DNA from: an uncultured Lachnospiraceae bacterium
GTDB taxonomy: Bacteria; Bacillota; Clostridia; Lachnospirales; Lachnospiraceae
Reading direction: 5' to 3'
NCBI GenBank assembly: GCA_910583835.1
Contig: CAJTYM010000001.1
Span: forward strand, 228,987-292,986
DNA: 64,000 bases
The notes below the pieces were generated by a model. It saw only the letters and a program-made list of their open reading frames with translations, was not told the DNA's origin and ran no database searches. The stretch's first letter is position 1. Every line of letters starts with the position of its first letter. This document shows positions 34,989 to 43,874 of the stretch, piece after piece. The position numbers were made by a program, and so were the translations under genes.

Positions 34989-35774
34989 ATGGATGGGAGA
35001 GGACAAAAGGAAGTATTGATTATCATTCCTGCATATAATGAGGAGAAGAATATCACGAAAGTGCTGGATAAGCTGGAACAGCCGGAAATCCAGGAGTTTT
35101 CAGATGTATTGGTTATGAACGATGCGTCAAAGGATGCCACGAACTGGGTCGTAAAGGAGAGGAATCATACATTGGTAACGCACGTATTCAATTTGGGATA
35201 TGGGAGCGCCTTACAGCTTGGGTATAAGTATGCAATCCGCCGCGATTACAAGTATGTCATCCAGATGGATGCAGATGGGCAGCATGACGTCTGCAATGTT
35301 AAACAAATTTATCAGGAATTAAAGCGTGGGGATGAGCATGGCAATTTGCCGGATATCGTGCTTGCTTCCCGGTTTATGCCTGGCAGTTCTGATTACGATA
35401 CGACAATGGTGAAAAAGTTTGCTTACCGTCTGTTCCGTTTTATGATAAAGACGGTAACCGGACGCAGGATTGCAGACCCTACCACAGGGCTGCAGGGGCT
35501 GAACCGGCGCACCGTGCTGTACTATTCGCAATATGGGCATTTTGATGATAAGTATCCGGATGCCAATATGATTATGCAGATGCTTTTACTGGGCTTTCAG
35601 ATTCGGGAGATACCGGCAGTGATGCATCCGCGCACGAAAGGCTACAGTATGCATTCCGGCTGGAAGCCGGTACTGTACATGTTCCGTATGTTTTTTTCTA
35701 TATTAGCAATTGTATTTAAAGTAAAAGTATTCAAATTGGAAACAGAGGAAAAGCTGTCAAATGAACTTTATTAA
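34989..35774 (+). CDS. Glycosyltransferase family 2, dolichyl-phosphate-mannose-synthase-like
   Basis: The protein has 261 residues. GT-A motifs: IIPAYNEEKNITKVL, the metal-binding MDADGQHD, and DPTTGLQGLNRRT. This is the layout of polyprenyl-phosphate sugar transferases (DPM1/GtrB-like) but without C-terminal membrane helices; a short amphipathic end (RMFFSILAIVFKVKVF) may touch the membrane. AGGAGGAAGG precedes the ATG. It often pairs with DUF2304 proteins, as here. It overlaps the next gene by 14 bp. Confidence 0.88.
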   Translation: MDGRGQKEVLIIIPAYNEEKNITKVLDKLEQPEIQEFSDVLVMNDASKDATNWVVKERNHTLVTHVFNLGYGSALQLGYKYAIRRDYKYVIQMDADGQHDVCNVKQIYQELKRGDEHGNLPDIVLASRFMPGSSDYDTTMVKKFAYRLFRFMIKTVTGRRIADPTTGLQGLNRRTVLYYSQYGHFDDKYPDANMIMQMLLLGFQIREIPAVMHPRTKGYSMHSGWKPVLYMFRMFFSILAIVFKVKVFKLETEEKLSNELY

Positions 35775-37125
35775 AAAAGGAAAACGTCTGCGGTTTGAGC
35801 CGGCAGTTATGACAGAGAGTACTGACTATCTGCTGAATCCATCTTGCGGCTGGTACCGCATCTATCCGTTTGCTTTGGAGGAGAAGCCGGATTTTGAGGA
35901 ATTGTCTTGGTGTTTATGCGCACAGGAAACTATTGTTCTGGTATTGGCGGATATCGGTGCGTTCCGGGATGGTGAACTGTCTGAGGCAGCGCTTGGCAAT
36001 CTGTCAGACATTCTGGATTTTTTTAGCAATAATCACAAAGAAATTATCCTGCGCCTTACTTATGACAGGGAAGGGCGCGGCATGGAAAGGGAGCCGGATT
36101 TTTTAAACACGGTCATCGGGCATATGCGGCAATTGGGCATAGTTGTGTGTGCGCACCGCGAGCAGATTCTGCTTGTACAGGGGCTGCTCGTGGGCAGTTG
36201 GGGGGAGATGCATGACTCGAAATTTCTCTCGGAAGAACGGTTAAGGCAGCTGATGCGCGCCTGGCAGGAAGCCCTGGGGGATATCGCCATTGCCGTGCGT
36301 ACGCCGCAGCAGTGGCGGATTCTGCATCCCCGAAACACAGCGCCGGGTACGGACAAGATAGGTCTGTTCAATGACGGCATGTTCGGTTCGCCGGACCATC
36401 TTGGCACTTACGGCTGGCAGACGAAAGAAGAAAGCGGCTGGCGCGGGCAGTGGCGCCGGGAGGAGGAGATAGAATTTACAGGAAAAGTTGCCGCAGCCGT
36501 TCCTTATGGCGGGGAAGCGGTAGGCGATTCCCTGGAACTGACATTTGAGGAGATGGCAGAGGAACTGCAGCGTACACATACTTGCTATCTCAACAGTAAG
36601 CATGATACCCGGCGTCTGCAGCAGTGGAGAGAAAAACAGTGGCAGGATTCGGGTATCTGGGGGCAGTTAAGCGTATTTGATTATATTGGCTGCCACCTGG
36701 GATACCGTTTCGTGGTCAGGGAGGTCCGCCTGGAGGGGAAAAAGGATTGCTGTCTCAAGATTTATATAGAAAATACAGGGTTTTCGTTGCTCAATGAGGA
36801 AGCAGAGCTGCTGCTATGGCTGGGAAAAGAACATATCGTCCTGCCGGACAGCCTTTGCGGCATGTTGCCGCAGGAGACGAGAGAAATTACGGCGGCGTTA
36901 TCCGGCAAAGCTGACAGCGCCGGGCGGCAAGTGCCCTTTTCGCTGCAGAAAGGCGAAGAATCCGTGTTTCCGCAATCCTTTTCGCCGCAGAAAGGAGCGG
37001 AAGCTGTGTATCCGCTGTCCCTCACGCTGCGCAGGAAGCGGGATAAACGCCCGCTGTTTTTTGCCAATACGCTGTCCGAAGACGGCAGCGTGCTATTGGG
37101 GCATCTGGCGTTCAACCGTGAATGA
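35761..37125 (+). CDS. DUF4832/DUF4874-type protein, cytoplasmic paralogue
   Basis: The protein has 454 residues. The start (NPSCGWYRIYPF) and the TIM-barrel-like body (QGLLVGSWGEMHDSKFLS) match the DUF4874-DUF4832 arrangement seen in extracellular-polysaccharide loci, where a glycoside-hydrolase role is suspected. No signal peptide is visible, unlike the paralogue at 37093-38535. A repeated Pro/Gln stretch (SLQKGEESVFPQSFSPQKG) lies near 400. Its 3' end overlaps the convergent paralogue by 33 bp. Last gene of the plus-strand Pel run. Confidence 0.7.
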   Translation: MNFIKKGKRLRFEPAVMTESTDYLLNPSCGWYRIYPFALEEKPDFEELSWCLCAQETIVLVLADIGAFRDGELSEAALGNLSDILDFFSNNHKEIILRLTYDREGRGMEREPDFLNTVIGHMRQLGIVVCAHREQILLVQGLLVGSWGEMHDSKFLSEERLRQLMRAWQEALGDIAIAVRTPQQWRILHPRNTAPGTDKIGLFNDGMFGSPDHLGTYGWQTKEESGWRGQWRREEEIEFTGKVAAAVPYGGEAVGDSLELTFEEMAEELQRTHTCYLNSKHDTRRLQQWREKQWQDSGIWGQLSVFDYIGCHLGYRFVVREVRLEGKKDCCLKIYIENTGFSLLNEEAELLLWLGKEHIVLPDSLCGMLPQETREITAALSGKADSAGRQVPFSLQKGEESVFPQSFSPQKGAEAVYPLSLTLRRKRDKRPLFFANTLSEDGSVLLGHLAFNRE

Positions 37126-38535
37126 ACCAACGTAATAGCCGTATTTCTCAATGGGGGCTTCGTTGGCAAGCTGGATATTGCGGTTGCCGGCAGGGTCAAA
37201 AAGCCGGTAATATATCAGATAGTTCCCAGCTTGGTAAGCGCGGATGTCCAAGGGGACAGTCCATGTAGCAGTCTCCCCACTTTTCCAGAGGCGGTTGTCG
37301 GTATCCACTGAGATAGTATCGCAGATACTGCCGTCTTCGCGTACAATCGTAACAGTGGAGAGAAATGGGCGGTAGCCTACAGAGAATCCGCTGTTCTCCA
37401 TGGTGACGGACAAGGTGGCTTTGGTGTTATGGAAACTGTCGAAGGTACAGTCTGAGGAGCGCATGGCATAGCGGTAGCCAAGATGGGCTCCAATATAAGA
37501 ATAACCGTCCATGCCGTTGAAGCAGTCTTCACCGTGGTAAGTATCGTTTCGCCATTTGTCCAGCACATGCAGGTCATAGCCGCAGTCGAGATAAGAGACG
37601 TGCATGTCTTTCAAATCCTCCACGGCATTGGGGAGGTCATTGTATTCATTGTCCAGGACGACTTCGCCGCCGTTTGGCACATAATCGCAGAGCGCGTTCT
37701 GGAAAGCAATCTCTTCGCTGCGGGTGCCCTTGCCGGAGAAATCTTCGGAAATCTCAAAGGGTTTTTCCCCATATGTGCCGAGGTCGCTTTCGGAGCCCAA
37801 CATGCCATCATTGAAAAGCCCGGTCCTGGCAGCAATTTTGCCGGAAAAAGCGTCTTCACTGGCGACCGGCAGCGTGCTTTGGCTGACGATGCGGTAGTGT
37901 TCCGGGGTCCTTACGGACAGGTAGATGCCAGGGTCAATGATAGAGTGCAGGTACGCGGCAAGCTCACGCAGGCTTTCCTTTGACATATAATTGGAATTGT
38001 TCATTTCGCCGCAGTTGCCTACATAGATGCCTTGTAAGAGATAAATATTTCTCGCGTATTTGTTGACAACCTCCCCGGTCTGCTCCATATGGCGCTTGAT
38101 GGTGGAAATATCCTTTGGTTCTGTTTCCCTTGCCTTGCCGTTCCAGTCATACAGGAAGCGGAGAATCATCTGCCTGCCGGCATCCTGCCAGGCGAGCAGG
38201 AGGGACTCTAACTGGGAGAGGCCCAGGGGGCTGATTTCAGAATCCGCGTAGTCCCGCAGGTTGATTTCCAGAAGGACGAGTTGGTTGTTGTCTTTGGCGA
38301 TGGTCTTTTGTATGTTATCCGTATTGATTGGCTTCGTATCTGAGAGCGCATAGCCGTAGATGTGGTACCATCCCCGGTAGGGATTGTCTAATTGCTGGCT
38401 GGATAGCGTATAGTCCCCCGGCTGGTAGGAAATCGTGTAATATTCCTGTGGGCGGTACAGGTAAATGCCGAACCCTGGAATGTGAAAAACATTCAGCAGT
38501 ATGCAGGGAATAACGAACAAAAATAGCTTTTTCAT
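37093..38535 (-). CDS. Secreted DUF4832/DUF4874 protein
   Basis: The protein has 480 residues. The ATG at 38535 gives a signal peptide (MKKLFLFVIPCILLNVFHIP); the open frame further upstream overlaps the next gene's promoter. It matches its neighbour in order: NPYRGWYHIYGYAL, QGIYVGNCGEMNNS, FNDGMLGSESDLGTYG, YIGAHLGYRY. A (beta/alpha)8 glycosidase-like fold with a C-terminal beta domain is likely; the substrate may be the local polysaccharide. Transcribed against the Pel operon. Confidence 0.75.
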   Translation of the reverse strand: MKKLFLFVIPCILLNVFHIPGFGIYLYRPQEYYTISYQPGDYTLSSQQLDNPYRGWYHIYGYALSDTKPINTDNIQKTIAKDNNQLVLLEINLRDYADSEISPLGLSQLESLLLAWQDAGRQMILRFLYDWNGKARETEPKDISTIKRHMEQTGEVVNKYARNIYLLQGIYVGNCGEMNNSNYMSKESLRELAAYLHSIIDPGIYLSVRTPEHYRIVSQSTLPVASEDAFSGKIAARTGLFNDGMLGSESDLGTYGEKPFEISEDFSGKGTRSEEIAFQNALCDYVPNGGEVVLDNEYNDLPNAVEDLKDMHVSYLDCGYDLHVLDKWRNDTYHGEDCFNGMDGYSYIGAHLGYRYAMRSSDCTFDSFHNTKATLSVTMENSGFSVGYRPFLSTVTIVREDGSICDTISVDTDNRLWKSGETATWTVPLDIRAYQAGNYLIYYRLFDPAGNRNIQLANEAPIEKYGYYVGSFTVERQMPQ

Positions 38536-38591
38536 TGCAAACCTCGCATTTTTTTGTTTCAGTATAACATAATGGTGGAAGGATTGGAAAT

Positions 38592-39608
38592 ATGCAGGAA
38601 AATAAAATTGATTTTGTGATAACGTGGGTGGACGGCAGTGATAAATCATGGCAGCAGGAAAAAAGCAAATATGATTTGACAGACGGCAGTGCAGAGGTTG
38701 ATAATGCCAACGAGCGTTACCGCGATTGGGAGAATTTAAAATACTGGTTCCGGGGCGTGGAGAAGTATGCGCCGTGGGTGCATAAGGTTCATTTCATCAC
38801 CTGGGGACATCTGCCGGTATGGCTGAATACGGCACATCCCAAGCTGAATATTGTCTGCCATGAGGACTATATTCCGGCGAAGTACCTGCCGACTTTCAAT
38901 TCGCATACGATTGAATGGAATATGCACAGGATTGAGGGGTTGTCTGAGCAGTTTGTCTATTTCAATGATGACATTTTCCTCACGGGTCCGGTGAAAGCGG
39001 AAGATTTCTTTCAAAATGGCAAACCCTGTGATATGCTGGCGTTCCAGCCGGTGGTGGCCAATCCCGCAAATCCGGTGATGTCCCATATTTATCTAAATAA
39101 TTCTCTGGTTATTTCTAAATATTTTTCTAAGAGGGAGAATGTGAGGAAGCAAAAGGGCAATTATTTTAAGTTGGGTTATCCTGGCCTGTATTTTTTCTAC
39201 AATCTGCTGGAACTGGCGTTTCCGTTGTTTACAGGGTTTTATACGGTACATGGGCCTTCCCCATTCTTAAAGGAGACATATTGTACGTTGTGGGAGAAAG
39301 AAGAGGAGCTTTTAGATGAGACATGCAGCCACCGTTTCCGCAGTGAGTCGGATGTGAGCCAGTATCTTGCCCGTGAATGGCAGAAGCTTTCCGGCAATTT
39401 CCATGCGCAGAATATCACAAAATATTTCCGTTATTTTGATGTGAAGAGCGACAATCCTGCGCTTGCCAAGGCAATTGCCAGTCCTAAAACAAGGATTGCC
39501 TGTATCAATGATGCCAATGAACCTATTGATTTTACGCAGGCAAAGCGGCAGGTGACTGCGGCGTTAGAACAAATTTTGCCAGAAAAATCAGAATTTGAGA
39601 AAAGTTAA
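38592..39608 (+). CDS. Stealth-family sugar-phosphate transferase
   Basis: The protein has 338 residues. The Stealth conserved regions are present in order: CR1 (IDFVITWVDGSD), CR2 (RDWENLKYWFRGVEKYAPW through FNSHTIEWNMHRI), the acidic FVYFNDDIFLTGP, and CR3/CR4. Such enzymes, related to GlcNAc-1-phosphotransferase, move hexose-1-phosphate onto capsule or teichoic-type glycans. It is divergent from the secreted DUF4832 gene across 57 bp and precedes a flippase. Confidence 0.9.
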   Translation: MQENKIDFVITWVDGSDKSWQQEKSKYDLTDGSAEVDNANERYRDWENLKYWFRGVEKYAPWVHKVHFITWGHLPVWLNTAHPKLNIVCHEDYIPAKYLPTFNSHTIEWNMHRIEGLSEQFVYFNDDIFLTGPVKAEDFFQNGKPCDMLAFQPVVANPANPVMSHIYLNNSLVISKYFSKRENVRKQKGNYFKLGYPGLYFFYNLLELAFPLFTGFYTVHGPSPFLKETYCTLWEKEEELLDETCSHRFRSESDVSQYLAREWQKLSGNFHAQNITKYFRYFDVKSDNPALAKAIASPKTRIACINDANEPIDFTQAKRQVTAALEQILPEKSEFEKS

Positions 39609-39619
39609 GGTATCTTAAT

Positions 39620-41176
39620 ATGGAAGAAAAGAGCAGAACGGAATATTCGGCACGTAATACAACGGTGGCGCTTGTGTCCCGCCTGACGGCAATCGTCATG
39701 GGTTATCTGTTAAGGGTTGTGTTCACCCATACACTGAGTGAGAGCTATGTGGGGGTGAATGGGCTTTTTGTTGATATTATCCAGGTGCTGTCGCTGTCTG
39801 AGATGGGCGTGGGAACGGCAATTACCTTTGCGCTTTACCGCCCGATTGCGGAGGGCGATACGGAGAAACAGAAATCGCTGATGCTGCTTTTTCACAATTT
39901 TTACCGGGTGGTGGCAGTCATTGTGACAGTGGCTGGTGCGCTGCTGATACCGTTTATGGACGTGTTTATCAAGGATTATGAGAATGTGGAGCATCTGACA
40001 CTTATTTATATCCTGTACCTCATAAATACGGTCTGTTCCTATCTGCTGATTTATAAAAAAACGTTAATGGATGCGCACCAGCTTTTATATATCGGCACTT
40101 TTTACCAGACAATGTCCTGGGTGCTGCAGGATGTGCTGCAGATAATTGTGCTTATCCTGTGGCATGACTTTATCCTCTTTCTGCTAATAAATATTGCAAC
40201 TACCGTCCTGTGCAACGTATGTATTTCCGTGCGCGCGAACAGGCTGTATCCATACCTGAAAGACAGGCAGATTGCGCCGCTCCCTGAGAAAGAGAAGAAA
40301 GATATTTTTTCCAATATCCGGGCGATGCTGATGCACAAGGTGGGGACTGTGATAGTCAATAATACGGACAATCTGCTGCTGTCTGCCTTTGTGGGGCTTG
40401 CCAGTGTGGGCGGATATTCCAATTACTATCTTTTGATTGGCTCTGTGCGCCAGATGTTAAACCAGGTATACCAGGGCATTACGGCGAGCGTGGGCAATCT
40501 GGGCGTGACGGAGGAAGAAGGGCATATCCGGCAGGTGTTTGAAGCGGCTTTCTTTATCGGGCAGTGGATGTACGGATTTGCATTTATCTGTCTGTATGAA
40601 GTTTTGAACCCATTCATTGAAATCAGTTTTGGTAAGCAGTATGTTTTCCCGGAAGTGACGGTGTTTATCCTGTGCCTGAACTTTTTCCTTAATGGAATGC
40701 GCAATGCCACGCTGACTTTCCGCGATTCTATGGGGCTGTTCTGGTATGACAGGCACAAAGCGATTGCCGAGGCAGCTTTGAATCTGGGAATTTCCCTGTT
40801 GTTGGTGAATTGGCTGGGAATGACGGGTGTGTTTCTGGGGACCTTGTTTAGTATGGCGCTTACCTCCCTGTGGGTGGAGCCTTATGTACTGTATAAGCAC
40901 GGCTTCCACCAATCCTGTCTTAGCTATTTTCTGCGTTATTTCTTGTATGTGGCAGTGATTGGCGTTGGCTGGTATATGACGGATTTGCTGTGCGGGAAAC
41001 TGGCTGCGCTGGGCATACACAGCGCCATGCAGGTCTTGGCAGCGCGGCTGATTGTCTGCGTGATTGTGCCGAATCTGTGGTTTCTTATAATTTATAGCAG
41101 AAGCCGGGAATTTCGTTTCCTGCTGACGAAGGCGAAATCGCTGGCGAGGATTAGGGTGTCAAAGAAATCTTTTTAA
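39620..41176 (+). CDS. Wzx-type polysaccharide flippase / MOP transporter
   Basis: The protein has 518 residues and about 14 membrane helices. ARNTTVALVSRLTAIVMGY and LRVVFTHTLSESYVGVNGLF are typical of MOP-family O-unit/teichoic transporters in Firmicutes. It would flip lipid-linked glycan made by the neighbouring transferases. It begins 11 bp after the Stealth gene. It is distinct from PelG, so two export routes exist here. Confidence 0.88.
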   Translation: MEEKSRTEYSARNTTVALVSRLTAIVMGYLLRVVFTHTLSESYVGVNGLFVDIIQVLSLSEMGVGTAITFALYRPIAEGDTEKQKSLMLLFHNFYRVVAVIVTVAGALLIPFMDVFIKDYENVEHLTLIYILYLINTVCSYLLIYKKTLMDAHQLLYIGTFYQTMSWVLQDVLQIIVLILWHDFILFLLINIATTVLCNVCISVRANRLYPYLKDRQIAPLPEKEKKDIFSNIRAMLMHKVGTVIVNNTDNLLLSAFVGLASVGGYSNYYLLIGSVRQMLNQVYQGITASVGNLGVTEEEGHIRQVFEAAFFIGQWMYGFAFICLYEVLNPFIEISFGKQYVFPEVTVFILCLNFFLNGMRNATLTFRDSMGLFWYDRHKAIAEAALNLGISLLLVNWLGMTGVFLGTLFSMALTSLWVEPYVLYKHGFHQSCLSYFLRYFLYVAVIGVGWYMTDLLCGKLAALGIHSAMQVLAARLIVCVIVPNLWFLIIYSRSREFRFLLTKAKSLARIRVSKKSF

Positions 41177-41237
41177 CACTTGTGTGGGTAAGCGCGGAAC
41201 AGATTGTGGAAAATTAGTCAGGAAAAGGAGAACTGCG

Positions 41238-42503
41238 TTGATAGGGAATACGGAAAAGCTGCTGCTCGCAGCCTTAAAGCAATCGTTACATCCAGGTGAA
41301 AAGAACATGCAGCAGCTGGGAAAGCCTGCCGGTACGCAGGACATGCGCTCCCTGATTGCATTGGCAAGGAAACATGCGGTCCTTTCCCTGCTGTTTGATG
41401 TGTATGAGGAAGATGAGGAACTTCCTGCGCAGCTTTGGCAGGAATTGCAGAATGCTGCCGCTACTGTGGCACGTTCCAATTACCGGCTTTTGTTCCTGAC
41501 AAAATATATTACGCAGGTTTTGTACGAGGAGGGAATCTGTGCCATTCTCTTGAAGGGGGCGTCCACGGCCTCCTGTTATCCGGTGCCGGAGCTGCGCAAG
41601 TCCGGGGATGTGGATATCCTTATCCCTGAGGAAGGGCATTTTCGGCGGGCGGTAGAATTGCTGAAAAATCAGGGATTTGCAGAGTGTGGGGAGCAGTCTG
41701 CGCTGCATCATACAGAACTGAAAAATGCGGAGGGCATATCTGTGGAAATCCATAGAATCCTGGCGGAGCCGTTTGAGAGCAAAAAGATGAACCTGTATCT
41801 GGAGCAATTGCTGCCGTCCTTTGGAGAGCATGTAATGGCCAATGATTCCTGGGGCGTAAGGTTTTACCAACCCACAGACGCATATCATGCATTTTATCTG
41901 GTCATCCATATGCTGCAGCATTTCCTGCGGGCCGGTTTTGGCCTTAAATATCTCTGCGACTGGACGGTCTTTTGGGACCGGGAAGTTGATGATAAACAAA
42001 AGGAGACGTTTCAGCGTCTCATCCGAGAAAGCAAGACCGAAGGATTTGTCGCTGTGCTGACCGAAGCATGTGTGAAATATCTGGGGCTTCAGAGGGAACA
42101 TGTAGAGTTCCTGCTGGGAGAATCAAAAGGAAATGAGAAATCGGGGCAGAAAAATTCAGCGGCACACAAAGAATTTCCATGGTGTGGAAGCGATTTGCAT
42201 AAGCTGGCGGAGGATTTCATGGAAGAGGTGTTTGCCGCCGGGGAATTCGGTCATGATACGCAGCAGCGGATGGTTGCCATGCGGGGGACGGGGATTGCTG
42301 CCTATGTCCGGGAATTCCACCACCAGATGCATCTCAATTACCCACATGCAGGAAAAGTATTTCTGCTGTGGCCGCCGCTGTGGGCATTGACGCTTGCGCG
42401 TTTCCTATATAATAACCGCGCCGTCCGCAAAGTGCGGGGGCGCGATATCTTGAAGGAGGCTGGGAGACGGAGCAGGCTGATTAATAGGATGAAGCTGTTC
42501 TAA
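41238..42503 (+). CDS. NTP_transf_5-like nucleotidyltransferase
   Basis: The protein has 421 residues. The TTG at 41238 is preceded by AAAAGGAG at 7 bp; the upstream GTG (41184) lacks a site. The nucleotidyltransferase core is GASTASCYP followed by ELRKSGDVDILIPEEG (the DxD metal pair). Proteins of this family (PF14907) occur in lasso-peptide clusters with HPrK homologues and in polysaccharide loci. Here the PqqD-HPrK gene lies 20 kb away and an ABC exporter is near. The substrate is unknown. Confidence 0.75.
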   Translation: MIGNTEKLLLAALKQSLHPGEKNMQQLGKPAGTQDMRSLIALARKHAVLSLLFDVYEEDEELPAQLWQELQNAAATVARSNYRLLFLTKYITQVLYEEGICAILLKGASTASCYPVPELRKSGDVDILIPEEGHFRRAVELLKNQGFAECGEQSALHHTELKNAEGISVEIHRILAEPFESKKMNLYLEQLLPSFGEHVMANDSWGVRFYQPTDAYHAFYLVIHMLQHFLRAGFGLKYLCDWTVFWDREVDDKQKETFQRLIRESKTEGFVAVLTEACVKYLGLQREHVEFLLGESKGNEKSGQKNSAAHKEFPWCGSDLHKLAEDFMEEVFAAGEFGHDTQQRMVAMRGTGIAAYVREFHHQMHLNYPHAGKVFLLWPPLWALTLARFLYNNRAVRKVRGRDILKEAGRRSRLINRMKLF

Positions 42504-42545
42504 GGGGCTGTTGGAAAATGGCAAATTTCATTTTTCGACAACCTC

Positions 42546-43745
42546 CTAATAGCTGGCGGCGAGCAGGAATTCCGCCAGATGGACAATTTTGATTCCGTTG
42601 ATATTGCCACCGGCAAATTCATCAAGCGTTACCACGTATTTGGGATAATGGTCCCGTATTTCCAGGAGATTGGCAATCTCGCGCTCGGATTCTTCCGGCA
42701 GTTGGCGGCATACCTGGACGTAGATGCGCTCGTCACGCAATACCGCCACAAAATCAATCTCTTTATTTTCATTCTTGCCAATATATACATCATATCCTTT
42801 GCGGCGCAGCTCAAAATAGACAATATTTTCCAGCATGGCAGCAATGGATTTGGGGTTGAAGCCCATGATGCAGTATTTGAGGGAGGGGTCTGCAAGATAG
42901 AACTTCTCCTGGGTTTTTAATACAGACTTCCCCTGCAGGTCGTACCGCTGGCAGCGGTAAATGACAAACGCTTTCTCCAGCCATTCCAGATAGTTATATA
43001 CGGATTCCACGGACAGGGAACGCCCTTCGTTTTTGAGGAATTTTACGATGGCGTTAGCAGAAAATGTTTTGCCGACATTCTCAACCACATATTTGACAAC
43101 GCGGTTAAATAAGTCAAAGTTTGTAATGTTGTGCCGCCTTGTAATATCATTGGTGATGACAGAACTGTAAATGCCTTCGACAATCTGATAGGCAGAACGC
43201 TCCTTAAAATTGCCAAGGGCAACAATCGGAAATCCGCCCGTCTGCATATAGTCAGCTAAGAGTTCTTTGGCAGAAAGACGGTTTGGTTTGCAAAAATCCA
43301 GATATTCGGCAAATGACAGCGTATATACCGGGATGGTAATATATCTGCCGCTTAAATAGGTTGATATTTCGCTTGACATCAGTTTGGAATTAGAGCCAGT
43401 TACATAGATGTCGGTATTGGCATTTTCTAATAAGCTGTTGACCGCTTTTTCCCATCCCTCAATTTCCTGAACTTCATCCAGCAAAAGATAATAACGCCCG
43501 TTGTCTGTCATTTTCTCTTTGATACCGTGGTACATTTCCTTATCTGTCATGTCATCAGCGAATTCTTCTGAGGTGTAACGCATACAGATAATATGGTCGG
43601 CTAAGACGCCGCTGTCTGTAAGATTATCTTTAAACATTTCTAAAATCGTAGATTTTCCGCAGCGGCGGATTCCTGCCAGTATTTTTACCAGTGGGACGTC
43701 ACGGTAAGTATTCAGTATGTCAATATATTGTGGTCTGACAATCAT
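42546..43745 (-). CDS. ATP-binding protein, AAA_14 plus DUF4143
   Basis: The protein has 399 residues. The ATG at 43745 follows AAGGAAGGTG at 5 bp. Walker A is AGIRRCGKST, Walker B is YYLLLDEVQE, sensor-like VTGSNSKLMSSEIS. The DUF4143 C-terminus carries a nuclease-like end (ENKEIDFVAVL, YVQVCRQL) in which the PD-(D/E)XK lysine is replaced. Very common in anaerobic Firmicutes and usually mobile; function unknown. It separates the nucleotidyltransferase from the ABC exporter. Confidence 0.88.
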   Translation of the reverse strand: MIVRPQYIDILNTYRDVPLVKILAGIRRCGKSTILEMFKDNLTDSGVLADHIICMRYTSEEFADDMTDKEMYHGIKEKMTDNGRYYLLLDEVQEIEGWEKAVNSLLENANTDIYVTGSNSKLMSSEISTYLSGRYITIPVYTLSFAEYLDFCKPNRLSAKELLADYMQTGGFPIVALGNFKERSAYQIVEGIYSSVITNDITRRHNITNFDLFNRVVKYVVENVGKTFSANAIVKFLKNEGRSLSVESVYNYLEWLEKAFVIYRCQRYDLQGKSVLKTQEKFYLADPSLKYCIMGFNPKSIAAMLENIVYFELRRKGYDVYIGKNENKEIDFVAVLRDERIYVQVCRQLPEESEREIANLLEIRDHYPKYVVTLDEFAGGNINGIKIVHLAEFLLAASY

Positions 43746-43874
43746 ATCATCACCTTCCTTATATATTAATATACCAAAAAACTTCCGAATTATCCATAGT
43801 TTTTGCTGAAATTCCGTAAAAACTTTTAAATACAACCAAATTTTTCTATCATGAAAAGAAAAACAATCTTGCCG

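Noticed and set aside
41184..41237. Upstream GTG start for the nucleotidyltransferase
   Set aside because: No ribosome site before it; the TTG at 41238 has AAAAGGAG at 7 bp and removes an atypical basic N terminus.
42504..42545. Terminator in the convergent gap after the nucleotidyltransferase
   Set aside because: GTTGGAAAATG and CATTTTTCGACAAC pair only with bulges and without a clear T-run, so it was not listed as a feature.
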